A DNA stretch of 60,050 bases from JAADDG01 sp964450755. Lineage in GTDB: Bacteria > Campylobacterota > Campylobacteria > Campylobacterales > JAADDG01. The notes beneath the pieces were generated by a model that was not told where the DNA came from, searched no databases, and worked only from the letters and a program-made list of their open reading frames with translations. Shown one piece after another: positions 24,053 through 32,883 of this stretch (position 1 is the stretch's first letter; each line of letters opens with the position of its first letter). The position numbers were made by a program, and so were the translations under genes. The stretch spans positions 1 through 60,050 of the forward strand of contig CAYVDJ010000118.1 of NCBI GenBank assembly GCA_964450755.1, read 5' to 3'.

Positions 24053-27000
24053 ATTTATGTTCATTTTTGAAAAAAAGCAGATAAAACCCCGGTAAAACAA
24101 GTAGTGTAAGGATAGTTGAACTAATAATTCCTCCTGTTACAACAACAGATAACGGATATTGTATCTCACTACCGACACCTTTTACAAATAAAAGAGGAAG
24201 TATCCCAAAAAGTGTGGTAGATGCCGTCATTAAAACCGGTCTCAATCTAAGAAGTGTAGCTTCCTTTAAAAGGTCAATCAATTTGACATGTGGAAACTTC
24301 TCTCTTAATTGATCAATAAAACTAACTAAAACAATACCGTTTAATACCGCTATTGCAAATATTATAATAAAACCTATAATTGCCGAAACGCTAAGATATA
24401 TATCTCCTATAAAAATTGCGATCATACCTCCAATAAGTCCCAAAGGAATACCAATTAAAATAAGCAAAGCTTTTTTCAGCGAATTAAAAGCCGTATAGAG
24501 AAGTAAAATAATTAAAAGAATGGTGGAAGGAATAATAATCATCAATTTTTTTTGAGCTTCCTGCATATTTTTAAAATCTCCCGCCCAACTAATATAATAT
24601 CCAACCGGCAGTTTAATATCCTTTTTTATTATTTCATTTGCTTCCTTTACAAATGAAGCAATATCCCTGTTCTCCACTTCCATAGAGATAACCATATAAC
24701 GATTTAAATTTTCTCTTTTTATAAATGAAGGTCCTTGCAAAATTTCTATATTACAAATATCCAAAAGCTTTACCATTTTACCGCTTTTGCTTCTTATCAT
24801 TGTATTTTTTAAACTATCTATATTTTTTTTAGCATTTTTTAATTTTGCAACTACTCCAAATCTTTTAATCCCCTCTATTTTTTCCGTAATTTTTTCTTCT
24901 CCTATCCCCTTTCTAATAAGTTGCATAATATCTTCTATAGTTATTCCATATCTTGCCAATGCTAAAAAATTGGGAATTATTTTAATTTCGGCTTGACCGA
25001 GTTGAGATTCGGTTTCAATATGCTTAAGACCTCTTATATTTTCCAAAGCTTTTTTAATATCGGCTGCTATAATATTGAGTTTTTTCTGATCTTCCCCAAA
25101 TATCTTTATGGCAAGTTCCGCTTGAATACCCTCCAAAAGTTCTTCTATTCTCATAGCAATAGGTTGAGTCGGAACAAATTGAATATAAGCAAATTTTTTA
25201 GAAAGGTCTTCAGTTATCTTATCATCTAATCTTTCTATATCAATTCCTTCATTCAATGTAAGCAATATTTCCATATAATTTGACTGTGCCGTTTCACCCT
25301 TTTCACTTCTTCCTATCATCGCCAAAACACTTTTAACCTCATCATAATTTTTCAAAATATATTTTTCTATCTCTTTTGAATTTTTTACATTTTGAGAAAG
25401 AGATGTTCCCGGTATCGCTATAACTCTATACATAATGGATTCTTCATTGAGTTTGGGTATAAACTCTTTTCCTACCATACTCATCTGATAAAGAAGAATA
25501 AAAAATATAAAAGAGATTAATGTGATTATACTTTTTGTATATTTTAAACAAAAAGTCAAAACAGGACTATATATCTTTTTTATAAATATCATAAAGGGAC
25601 TTATCCTGTGCCGTGTCGGCTTTAGGAACAAAAAGGAGACAATAGGAACCATGATAAGAGCAACAACCAAAGATCCAATCATAACAAAAACTATATTCAT
25701 AGCCATTGGAGAGTAAAGTTTTCCGGCAAGACCCTCAAGACTCAAAAGTGGTATAAAAATTGCCATAATAACCAAAAGAGCAAAAATAACCGGCTTTACA
25801 ACCTCTTTCGTACCTTTACTTATAATCTCTAAAAGAGAGTCGTTTTTATTTTCATGAATAAGCCTAAAATTATTTTCAACTACTACAATTGTTGCATCAA
25901 CTATCATTCCTATTGCAATAGCAAGACCGCTTAAACTCATGAGATTTGCACTTATCTCAAACCATTTCATCAGTAAAAAAGCTATAAAAATAGAAAAAGG
26001 CAGAGATAAAACAACGATAAAAGCACTTCTTATTTCAAATAAAAACAGTACCAAAACAGCAACAACCAAAATCGAACCGCCTATCAATGCATTTTTCATT
26101 GTATCGATTGCCTTTCTTGTAATATTGCTTCGATCATATATGATCTCTATCTCGATACCCTTTGGTAAAGTAGCATTTATAAGAAGAATCCGTTCTTTTA
26201 ATTTTTCAACTACTTTGGCGGCATTGGTACCACTTCTTTGCAAAACCATTCCAAACACTGCCTCTTTTGCATCAACTGTTACTGCACCAAATCTCATCTC
26301 TTTTGCCACTTTGACTTCTGCCAAATCTTTTATCGTAACGGCTTTTGCATCTTCTGCTTTTACAACTACATTTTTTATATCTTCCAAATTTTTAAGAAGG
26401 CCGACTCCTCTTATAAGATATTGCTCTTTATTAAATTCCAGATACTGTCCTCCCGCTACCTGATTACTTTTAGATAGCGCTTCTACAATCTCCTGGTAAG
26501 TTATACCCAAAGCCTGAAGTCTTTTAGGTTCAATCAAAACTTCATACTGTTTTTTAAAACCTCCCCATCCTATAACCTCTTCCACACCGTTAACCGATTT
26601 GAACATAGGAGTTATTACATAATCTTGCAGTTCTCTGAGTTTGGTTAGAGAAAATTTTGAATCTTTAGTTCTCAACCGATACCATAAAATCTGTCCAAGA
26701 CCGGTAGTATTAGGACCAATAGACGGTTTCCCCCAGCCCTTTGGAATATCAACATTTTGAAGTCTTTCTAAAACCTGTCTCCTTAAAAAGTAAATATCAT
26801 AAGCATCATCAAAAAAAACAGATACATAAGAGAGTCCAAATAATGAGTTGGACATAATAGATTTAATACCCGGCAATCCCGATAAAGAAGATTCTATAGG
26901 ATATGTTATAAGTTTTTCTATATCTTTTGCCGAATTACCGGGACTTTCAGTATATATAACCACTTGTTTGGGTGTAATATCGGGAAACGCATCTACCGGA

Positions 27001-27098
27001 ATATCCCTATAAGCTTTATATCCAAAAACCACGATAATTGTAAAAAGGGTTAAAATAAGAAGTTTATATTTTATAAGCTGTTTAAAAAAAGTTTCCAT
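24051..27098 (-). CDS. Heavy-metal efflux RND transporter, CusA/CzcA family
   Basis: The 1015-residue inner-membrane pump of a tripartite metal exporter. HME-type features are DIPVDAFPDITPKQV near the N-terminus, GLSYVSVFF, and the fourth membrane helix AIAIGMIVDATIVVVEN (about residues 393-409). That helix has the CusA-like pattern without the DFG..DGA of divalent-metal CzcA. The porter segment IPGTSLSQ, in contrast, resembles CzcA and lacks the methionines of the E. coli CusA copper path. The substrate is therefore open; Helicobacter CznA exports Cd, Zn and Ni. It is the last gene of a five-gene run with its MFP and outer membrane partners. Confidence 0.92.
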   Translation of the reverse strand: METFFKQLIKYKLLILTLFTIIVVFGYKAYRDIPVDAFPDITPKQVVIYTESPGNSAKDIEKLITYPIESSLSGLPGIKSIMSNSLFGLSYVSVFFDDAYDIYFLRRQVLERLQNVDIPKGWGKPSIGPNTTGLGQILWYRLRTKDSKFSLTKLRELQDYVITPMFKSVNGVEEVIGWGGFKKQYEVLIEPKRLQALGITYQEIVEALSKSNQVAGGQYLEFNKEQYLIRGVGLLKNLEDIKNVVVKAEDAKAVTIKDLAEVKVAKEMRFGAVTVDAKEAVFGMVLQRSGTNAAKVVEKLKERILLINATLPKGIEIEIIYDRSNITRKAIDTMKNALIGGSILVVAVLVLFLFEIRSAFIVVLSLPFSIFIAFLLMKWFEISANLMSLSGLAIAIGMIVDATIVVVENNFRLIHENKNDSLLEIISKGTKEVVKPVIFALLVIMAIFIPLLSLEGLAGKLYSPMAMNIVFVMIGSLVVALIMVPIVSFLFLKPTRHRISPFMIFIKKIYSPVLTFCLKYTKSIITLISFIFFILLYQMSMVGKEFIPKLNEESIMYRVIAIPGTSLSQNVKNSKEIEKYILKNYDEVKSVLAMIGRSEKGETAQSNYMEILLTLNEGIDIERLDDKITEDLSKKFAYIQFVPTQPIAMRIEELLEGIQAELAIKIFGEDQKKLNIIAADIKKALENIRGLKHIETESQLGQAEIKIIPNFLALARYGITIEDIMQLIRKGIGEEKITEKIEGIKRFGVVAKLKNAKKNIDSLKNTMIRSKSGKMVKLLDICNIEILQGPSFIKRENLNRYMVISMEVENRDIASFVKEANEIIKKDIKLPVGYYISWAGDFKNMQEAQKKLMIIIPSTILLIILLLYTAFNSLKKALLILIGIPLGLIGGMIAIFIGDIYLSVSAIIGFIIIFAIAVLNGIVLVSFIDQLREKFPHVKLIDLLKEATLLRLRPVLMTASTTLFGILPLLFVKGVGSEIQYPLSVVVTGGIISSTILTLLVLPGFYLLFFKNEHK

Positions 27099-27107
27099 TT
27101 TTACCCC

Positions 27108-28187
27108 TTAATGACCATGTTCACCAAGCTTTGATTTTAAAATCAAAGACTTCACAAAATAGACTCCCTCACTTACATACTCTTCACCGCTTTTTAACCC
27201 TTTGATAATCGCTTTATCTCCCAAAAATTCCACTACCTTTACAACTTTTGGTTCATATAATATTTCATGATGTTCCTCTTTATGTTTGTGAAGATGATCT
27301 TCTTCATCTTCTTCTTTCGGTATAAACACAACCCAATTTCCTTCCATCATTGTAAGAGCTGTTTGTTTGATAACTTTTTCTCTTTTATAAGGTAAAACCT
27401 CTATCTTCATAAGAGCATATGCGTTTAGTAAAAAAGGTTTTTCTCCATTTTCAATGCTAAATAGGAGTTTTGCCTGTTGTGTTTCTTCGTCAACTTTGGG
27501 TAAAAGCTGTAAAAAGGAGCATCTATATCTTTTATTTGATAAAATAAGTTCTCCTTTTATATTTTTTGGAAGATTTAATGCTTCATCTATATTTAAATAA
27601 GCCATCGCAAAAAACTTTTTATTACCAAGTACTGATACAATAGGAGTAAAAGGATCAACATTACTATGAAGAGATATAAAAATCTTATCTACTCTTCCCT
27701 CTGTATGGGCTTTAACTATAAAAGTATCAATAGCAGAATCCAATTTTTCTATCCCTAAAGTTTTTAGTTGCATTTTTAAACTAAGATATCTTGAATTTAA
27801 ATTTTCAAGTTTCATCCTTTCTTGCTCCAAATCCCTACTTGCCGTAAGCCCTTTTTCAAAAAGTTTTTTCAAATTTTCAAATCTTTTGTTTTGAGATTGA
27901 AGCTCTTTTCTCAATCCCAAAAATTCAGAACTCATTTTTGAAATTGTTAATGATTTTATTTTAGCAACAGGAGATCCTTTTTTTACAAAATCCCCCGTAT
28001 TTATAAAATACTTTTCAATATGCCCTCCTATTTGAGATACAATATTTTGACTTTGATTATTAAGCTGAATAATTTTGGCATTTGTTTTTAAAATTTTTCC
28101 AATCAGCTCTTCTCTAACCGTATCTGTTTTTATTTCACTTGCATACAGGTTTAAAATCAAAAACAGTAAAAGTAATATTTTATTCAT
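27108..28187 (-). CDS. RND efflux periplasmic adaptor (membrane fusion protein)
   Basis: A 359-residue exported adaptor linking the RND pump to the outer membrane channel. Signal peptide (NKILLLLFLILNLYA), lipoyl/barrel segment VSQIGGHIEKYFINTGDFVKKGSPVAKI, a helical hairpin (about residues 90-150) and a beta-barrel follow. Near the C-terminus is a His/Glu-rich insertion (DEEDHLHKHKEEHHE, about 300-314), absent from many homologues and likely metal-binding. It ends in GEHGH. It lies 9 bases from the pump gene and overlaps the channel gene by 8 bases. Confidence 0.9.
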   Translation of the reverse strand: MNKILLLLFLILNLYASEIKTDTVREELIGKILKTNAKIIQLNNQSQNIVSQIGGHIEKYFINTGDFVKKGSPVAKIKSLTISKMSSEFLGLRKELQSQNKRFENLKKLFEKGLTASRDLEQERMKLENLNSRYLSLKMQLKTLGIEKLDSAIDTFIVKAHTEGRVDKIFISLHSNVDPFTPIVSVLGNKKFFAMAYLNIDEALNLPKNIKGELILSNKRYRCSFLQLLPKVDEETQQAKLLFSIENGEKPFLLNAYALMKIEVLPYKREKVIKQTALTMMEGNWVVFIPKEEDEEDHLHKHKEEHHEILYEPKVVKVVEFLGDKAIIKGLKSGEEYVSEGVYFVKSLILKSKLGEHGH

Positions 28188-29337
28188 TATAAGCCCCTTG
28201 TAAATATTTTAATTTGATAATTTCCAGATTTAGATAAAAGAGAGTATCCAATATAAAACCATCTATTTTTAAAAGATTGTTCTTTGAGAGTAAAAGCTCT
28301 ATCAATGAGCTTTTATCTATTTTATATCCCTCTTCATATAGATTTAACAGCTTTTTTTGATCTCTTTTTAGTTCTGTCAAAGAGTTATACTCTTTTTTTA
28401 AATCCAAAACTTTCTCTTTTAAATTTCTAAGAGTTATTTTCAGTCTCTTTTTTAAAAGTTCCTCTTCATATTTGACTTTTTTTGCATTTATCAAAGATAA
28501 CTCTCTTTCCTCTTTCTTTTTGTTAAATATGGGTAAAGGAAATGAAACACCGATCTTTATTACATCTTGATCCGGCTCTTTTTCAAATTCACTAAAAAGT
28601 TCATAATTGTCAATCGTATGAGAATTTACCTCCACCTCTTTTAGAAAATAATCCCTTTTTATTCGGTATATAAGGAGTTCCTGATTTTGAAGCTCCCTAT
28701 TTTTAAAATCCTCAAAAGTATATAAAAATGATGAACTGTCCAGATCAGCATCAACATTTGCATACTCCAAAAGTTTAAAATATGCTTTTTTTACAACTCT
28801 TTGCTGCATCAAAAGCTGATTTTCAATTCTCTTTTTTTCAAGAGCCAATTTCAAAATCTCTGCTTTTGTTTCATTCCCTCTTTTAAATTTATCTTTCACT
28901 ATATTTAAAAGAGAATCTGCTATTTTTATTTCATTTTTCAAAAGAGAAATTTTTGATTTTTCATAGATATATTCAGTATATAATTTTTCCAAAGAAGCTA
29001 TAAAAGAGGCCTTTTCTTTTTTATAAATACTCTTTGTCAAATTGATATCTAATAACGAAAGTTTTTTAGAGTCATCTTTGAAACTCTTTGGTAAAACCGA
29101 CATATTGATTGATATAGCATATCCTAAATTATAAGATTCATTTTTGGATTTAAATCTATTCATTTGAAAATCCAATTTTGGATTATTGGATCTTGTTTTG
29201 ATCCTGTTTTGAATAATGCTTTTTTTTATCGATAAAGCTTTTGAAACAAAAATATTTTTTACAGCTTTGTCTTTAAATTCTTCAAAACCAATCCCAAAAA
29301 GGAACAAAGGAAACAGAAAAACTATAAATTTTTTCAT
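28180..29337 (-). CDS. TolC-family outer membrane efflux protein
   Basis: The 385-residue outer membrane channel of the metal exporter. A signal peptide (KKFIVFLFPLFLFGIG) precedes a long, Lys/Leu-rich helical body with two related halves, as in OEP/TolC proteins; ILKLALEKKRIENQL and IGVSFPLPIFNKKKEERELSLINAK are typical of the CusC/CzcC branch. It overlaps the adaptor gene by 8 bases and the preceding small exported protein gene by 4 bases, so it is part of the same operon. Confidence 0.85.
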   Translation of the reverse strand: MKKFIVFLFPLFLFGIGFEEFKDKAVKNIFVSKALSIKKSIIQNRIKTRSNNPKLDFQMNRFKSKNESYNLGYAISINMSVLPKSFKDDSKKLSLLDINLTKSIYKKEKASFIASLEKLYTEYIYEKSKISLLKNEIKIADSLLNIVKDKFKRGNETKAEILKLALEKKRIENQLLMQQRVVKKAYFKLLEYANVDADLDSSSFLYTFEDFKNRELQNQELLIYRIKRDYFLKEVEVNSHTIDNYELFSEFEKEPDQDVIKIGVSFPLPIFNKKKEERELSLINAKKVKYEEELLKKRLKITLRNLKEKVLDLKKEYNSLTELKRDQKKLLNLYEEGYKIDKSSLIELLLSKNNLLKIDGFILDTLFYLNLEIIKLKYLQGAYNE

Positions 29338-29657
29338 CTGTATTCCTTAGAAAGCACTTTTGCATTAAAAGCATTGATTTTGATTTTACATGACTCCGTA
29401 AAAACCACATAGTAAAGCATAAGTCCACAATGCGTTAGAAACAGACTTTTTATTTTTTCGTTATGGCAGATTTTGGAAGCAATTTCTTTTGCTTTTTGCT
29501 CATCTGTTTTACATAATCTACGCATGTTTCTCTTCTTTTTCATTTTAAGAGCAGGTCTGTTATTTGCATTGTGTATTCTAAAATGTTCAGAAAAACTCAT
29601 TTTTTCCTGCGCAAAAACCAAGGTTGAAAGCAGTATCAACAGGTATAAATATTTCAT
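29334..29657 (-). CDS. Small exported protein of the metal-efflux operon, unknown
   Basis: A 107-residue protein with a clear signal peptide (KYLYLLILLSTLVFAQ). The mature part is basic (MKKKRNMRRLCK) and has four cysteines (RLCK, KICH, THCG, ESCK), which could form disulfides or bind metal. I do not recognise a family. Its stop overlaps the start of the outer membrane channel gene by 4 bases and it has an RBS (AAGGAT). By context it is probably an accessory periplasmic factor for the RND system. Confidence 0.7.
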   Translation of the reverse strand: MKYLYLLILLSTLVFAQEKMSFSEHFRIHNANNRPALKMKKKRNMRRLCKTDEQKAKEIASKICHNEKIKSLFLTHCGLMLYYVVFTESCKIKINAFNAKVLSKEYR

Positions 29658-29719
29658 TGCATATCCTTTTTTAATATATATGATTTTTTTTATGATAAAT
29701 TGTGATGAATTAAAAAAAG

Positions 29720-30016
29720 TTATGCTTTTGGAGGTTTAAACAAGAGAATTATAATCTTAAGCTTATAGAGTTTATCATGATAATTAATTGGAGTTTTTTT
29801 ATAAAAATATCCCAATTGAATTTGAAAATTTTCAAAAATCGCACTTAAATGAAAAAGGTGGTGAAAATCACACAAATCCCCATGTTCTACGGGTTGAGAA
29901 ACTTCTACAACATACTCTTTCAGTTCTGTTTGATGATCTGTATGGTGTATAAAATAAGGATGAATGACATTAATAAAAACAGAAAACAATAACATAACAA
30001 CAATAAGCTTTTTCAT
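29720..30016 (-). CDS. Small His-rich exported or membrane protein, unknown
   Basis: A 98-residue protein with an N-terminal hydrophobic segment (KKLIVVMLLFSVFINVIHPYF) followed by histidine-rich stretches (IHHTDHQTE, EHGDLCDFHHLFHLS). Such motifs suggest metal binding outside the inner membrane. No family is recognised. It heads the metal-efflux run, 62 bases ahead of the next gene. A TATAAT (minus strand, 30030-30025) lies only 8 bases before the ATG and there is no Shine-Dalgarno sequence, so the mRNA may be nearly leaderless or the promoter lies elsewhere. Confidence 0.6.
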   Translation of the reverse strand: MKKLIVVMLLFSVFINVIHPYFIHHTDHQTELKEYVVEVSQPVEHGDLCDFHHLFHLSAIFENFQIQLGYFYKKTPINYHDKLYKLKIIILLFKPPKA

Positions 30017-30067
30017 AATAAAAAATTATATCTAAATTGTAAAAAAGTTGCAATGATTAAAAAAAAC

Positions 30068-30133
30068 AGCACGGAGTTATAAAATCTCCATCCCCCTTGC
30101 ATTTGTGCAGATATTTATCTCTGGTGCCGTGCT
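30068..30133. ncRNA. Structured intergenic element: terminator or small RNA candidate
   Basis: AGCACGG (30068-30074) pairs with CCGTGCT (30127-30133). The enclosed 52 bases contain TGCA-tttg-TGCA (30098-30109), AGATA-tt-TATCT (30109-30120) and an alternative GGAG/CTCC stem (30073-30089). T runs follow on both strands. The position downstream of the minus-strand protease gene fits a terminator, but it is larger and more branched than needed, so a small RNA or processed 3' element is possible. Confidence 0.45.
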
Positions 30134-30155
30134 TTTAAAGCTTTGATTGATGTTT

Positions 30156-32087
30156 CTATTTTAACATCCATCGTTGATTGCTTCTTCCATGACACGGCCA
30201 TGTGATTAGTTTGGCACCAGGAGATGAATTTGATTTGGCTATATCTATGCAATAATTATTTAAGCGAGATTTTAATTCTCCGTTATCATAATACCACTGT
30301 TGATTACTTTTCCCATGACACGGCCATGTAATAAGCTGTGCTCCCGCTGATGAATCTGCACCGGAAATATCTATACAGTATCCGTTTAAAGCAGATCTAA
30401 TCTGTCCGTTGTCATAATACCACTGTTGATTGCTTTTCCCATGACACGGCCATGTGATAAGCTGCGCTCCTGCCGATGAATCTGCACCGGAAATATCTAT
30501 ACAGTATCCGTTCATTTTGGAGACAATCATTTTAAAATTGTCAAAGACGGGAGGATTGGGAGAAGGAGACGGAGGAGTATAATCATCAATAACCGTTAAA
30601 GTAAAACTGTCTTGAGAAGATAAATCATCATTATCGGTTACAGTCAGTTTTATCTCAAACTTTCCTACTGAATCAGGAGTAATTTTCAACTTTTTTTCAT
30701 ACCCTAAAATATAATTATCCACGCTCCATTGATATTGCACAATATATCCGTCAAGATCCATGCTATTTGACCCGTCAAGGATAACACTTTGTCCTATTTT
30801 TATCTGTTTGTCACTTCCTGCATCAGCAACAGGAGGCTCTTTTACACTTTTTAGAGGTACTATAACAGTAACCTGTTCAAGATACAAAGGATTATAACAT
30901 CTGTTTCTATCTTTTTCCCATCCTGTTTTGACACAGAAATAGTCATTGTTATCATAAATATCATCTATATATTTATATGCAACGGCAGAATGAAAGAAAT
31001 TTTGTGACAAAATAACGATACTTGCCAAAATCGGTCTGTTGGAATATATTTCCCTCATAAGTGTCATCCATGCACTGAAAGGATCTTCTCTCACAGCGAT
31101 ATAGGCATAAGATTCAGGATATCCCCTCTCTTCCACATAATGAATTCCCTGCGCCATATTTGAACGGGGAGTTGCTCCACTATCATCGCTATCGCAAAAT
31201 GTACCCAGATATTCTCTCAATCTTTCGATCATGTACCTTACATCCGGATCAGATGTATTTATATTGTCATTATCATAAGCACTTCCTACCATTTTCGGAA
31301 ATCCGTTTCTATCCCAATATTCTAAAAGTATAGCCCATGCTACAGGAGAACATCCCGCAACGCAATATCCGTTGTTTGACCAGTTTCTATACTCTTGGTA
31401 AAAATCGCTGAAATTATACCTTCCCATATTTTTTGTATTTCTCTTTTTCTCAACAGACTTTATCGATTTTACTTTAATATCTTTAAAAAGATCTTCCCCT
31501 TTTCCTTTTAGCAATTTCTCTTTTAATTTTACATTCTCTTTGATAAACTTTAAACTTCTTCTTTTTTGATTATTTTGAAAGTATTTTACTTCTTTACACT
31601 CTTTTAACGGAGAAAAAACAAACCACCCATTCTCTTTGGAAACACCGTTTAAAAAACCGATCTCTTTATCTACCTTAAATCCAATCCCATAACATACAGG
31701 AAGAGCTATGAAAAATCTACTCTCAAGGACTTTAATACCCGCTTGTTTGAAATTTTTTCTTAACTTTTTCTCATAAGACAAGAGGTTTGCGCTTATAGAT
31801 TTGCCATTTTCCAAAACAATTGGAATCAAAGGAGTATTTTTATCATTGCTTATAAAAAAACCTCCGCTCTCATTTTCCAAAGATACTTCATATCCAACAA
31901 TATTTCCCTCAATATCATAAAATTTTTCGATATTAGATATATTGGCTTCTCTCCATTCCTTAAAAATATTTTCCTGCACTCTTTTTTTGTAATTTTGTGC
32001 TATCAAAGTAGCTTCATCAAACTTTATGAAATCCTTTCCGTTTAAAAAACCTGCAATTAATACCAATATCCAGATAATTCTGCCCAT
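30156..32087 (-). CDS. Secreted papain-fold cysteine protease with PKD domain and ricin-type lectin repeats
   Basis: A 643-residue exported protein. After a signal peptide (GRIIWILVLIAGFLNG) comes a propeptide-like region with ESGGFFISNDKNTPLIPIV. The catalytic domain has YCVAGCSPVAWAILLEYW (Cys about 246) and FFHSAVAYKY (His about 366), a C39- or C10-like arrangement. A PKD domain (about 420-500; VADAGSDKQIKIG, LDGSNSMDLDGY) and three 42-residue ricin B-type repeats (CIDISGADSS..WPCHG.SNQQW) finish it. It probably cleaves protein while bound to glycans. Three start codons are tandem; I take the third (32087), 5 bases after GGGAG. No DUF4214 tail. Confidence 0.8.
   Translation of the reverse strand: MGRIIWILVLIAGFLNGKDFIKFDEATLIAQNYKKRVQENIFKEWREANISNIEKFYDIEGNIVGYEVSLENESGGFFISNDKNTPLIPIVLENGKSISANLLSYEKKLRKNFKQAGIKVLESRFFIALPVCYGIGFKVDKEIGFLNGVSKENGWFVFSPLKECKEVKYFQNNQKRRSLKFIKENVKLKEKLLKGKGEDLFKDIKVKSIKSVEKKRNTKNMGRYNFSDFYQEYRNWSNNGYCVAGCSPVAWAILLEYWDRNGFPKMVGSAYDNDNINTSDPDVRYMIERLREYLGTFCDSDDSGATPRSNMAQGIHYVEERGYPESYAYIAVREDPFSAWMTLMREIYSNRPILASIVILSQNFFHSAVAYKYIDDIYDNNDYFCVKTGWEKDRNRCYNPLYLEQVTVIVPLKSVKEPPVADAGSDKQIKIGQSVILDGSNSMDLDGYIVQYQWSVDNYILGYEKKLKITPDSVGKFEIKLTVTDNDDLSSQDSFTLTVIDDYTPPSPSPNPPVFDNFKMIVSKMNGYCIDISGADSSAGAQLITWPCHGKSNQQWYYDNGQIRSALNGYCIDISGADSSAGAQLITWPCHGKSNQQWYYDNGELKSRLNNYCIDIAKSNSSPGAKLITWPCHGRSNQRWMLK
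30172..30515. repeat. 126-bp tandem repeats encoding ricin-type units
   Basis: Units begin at 30172, 30298 and 30424, a period of 126 bp (42 residues). The second and third are nearly identical in DNA and their repeat cores are identical in protein, which shows a recent duplication; the first has diverged. Confidence 0.85.
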
Positions 32088-32337
32088 CATCACTCCCTTA
32101 AAAAAACCTCCATACTGTTTATCTTATACTATATCTTGGATAAATAAAAAATATCAATTTTTTTTACTAATAAAATTTAATTTTACAGCTTACAATCACA
32201 ATTTGATATTTAAAAATTAAAAACAGTTAAATTGATTTTAAAATAGAAAAGTACCTACAATCAATATCTTTTACAAAGAAAGGTTAAAAGTAAAATTATG
32301 AAGAAGTATAGAAATATATATTACAACTTATACAAAT

Positions 32338-32811
32338 CTATTCTTTTTGTGCCAAAAATTCCCTGGCCTGTCTTATCCATTCATCTCTTTCGATTCTTCC
32401 GGGAAATTTTAGATAGGTATCGACCTTTGCGGCATCCTCTTTTGACCAGTTGGCTATCTGTTTGAAAGTATATACGCCCAAAGAATTTAAAAGTTTTTCA
32501 AGTTTTACACCTATACCTTTGATCTGTTTGAGATCATCAGCCTGTGCCATCCCCTCCTCTTCATTCAAAGCATTGGGAACTATTCTTCTGGCTATCATCG
32601 CACTTTCATTTTCAGCCTCATCTGTATCGAGAGTTTCCGTATTTATATTCTCATCCGAAAATTCTTCACCGGGGAGTTCTTCCAGAGGAGATTCCTCTTC
32701 AGATTTTTCAGAATCTTCTTCACTGCATACATAAAAACATCCCATGCACATAGCTATCAACAAAAACAGAAGGAAAAAACCCAGGATAATAGAGGAACCG
32801 GAAAAATTCAT
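32338..32811 (-). CDS. Membrane-anchored protein with C-terminal helix-hairpin-helix domain
   Basis: A 157-residue protein with one N-terminal membrane helix (SSIILGFFLLFLLIAMCMGCFYV), an acidic linker (about 35-85) and a C-terminal HhH domain: DDLKQIKGIGVKLEKLLNSLG and FPGRIERDEWIRQAREFL. That domain is shared with proteins fused to ribosomal L21-like or NADH dehydrogenase chain E-like parts; its ligand is unknown. I choose the ATG at 32811 because AAAGGG lies 6 bases upstream; an in-frame start 16 codons earlier lacks an RBS. The neighbours are unrelated. Confidence 0.7.
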   Translation of the reverse strand: MNFSGSSIILGFFLLFLLIAMCMGCFYVCSEEDSEKSEEESPLEELPGEEFSDENINTETLDTDEAENESAMIARRIVPNALNEEEGMAQADDLKQIKGIGVKLEKLLNSLGVYTFKQIANWSKEDAAKVDTYLKFPGRIERDEWIRQAREFLAQKE

Positions 32812-32883
32812 GACAAACCCTTTAAAAATAGAACTTATATTATTGTAATCTAAGCTCAATAAAAAATAGATTAATCCCTTCTA

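Noticed and set aside
18690..32295. A 21-base match with one mismatch (core AGGTTAAAAGTAAAA) at 18690-18710 and 32275-32295
   Set aside because: Both lie in A-rich spacer, share no structural context, and a match of this quality is expected by chance in such composition.
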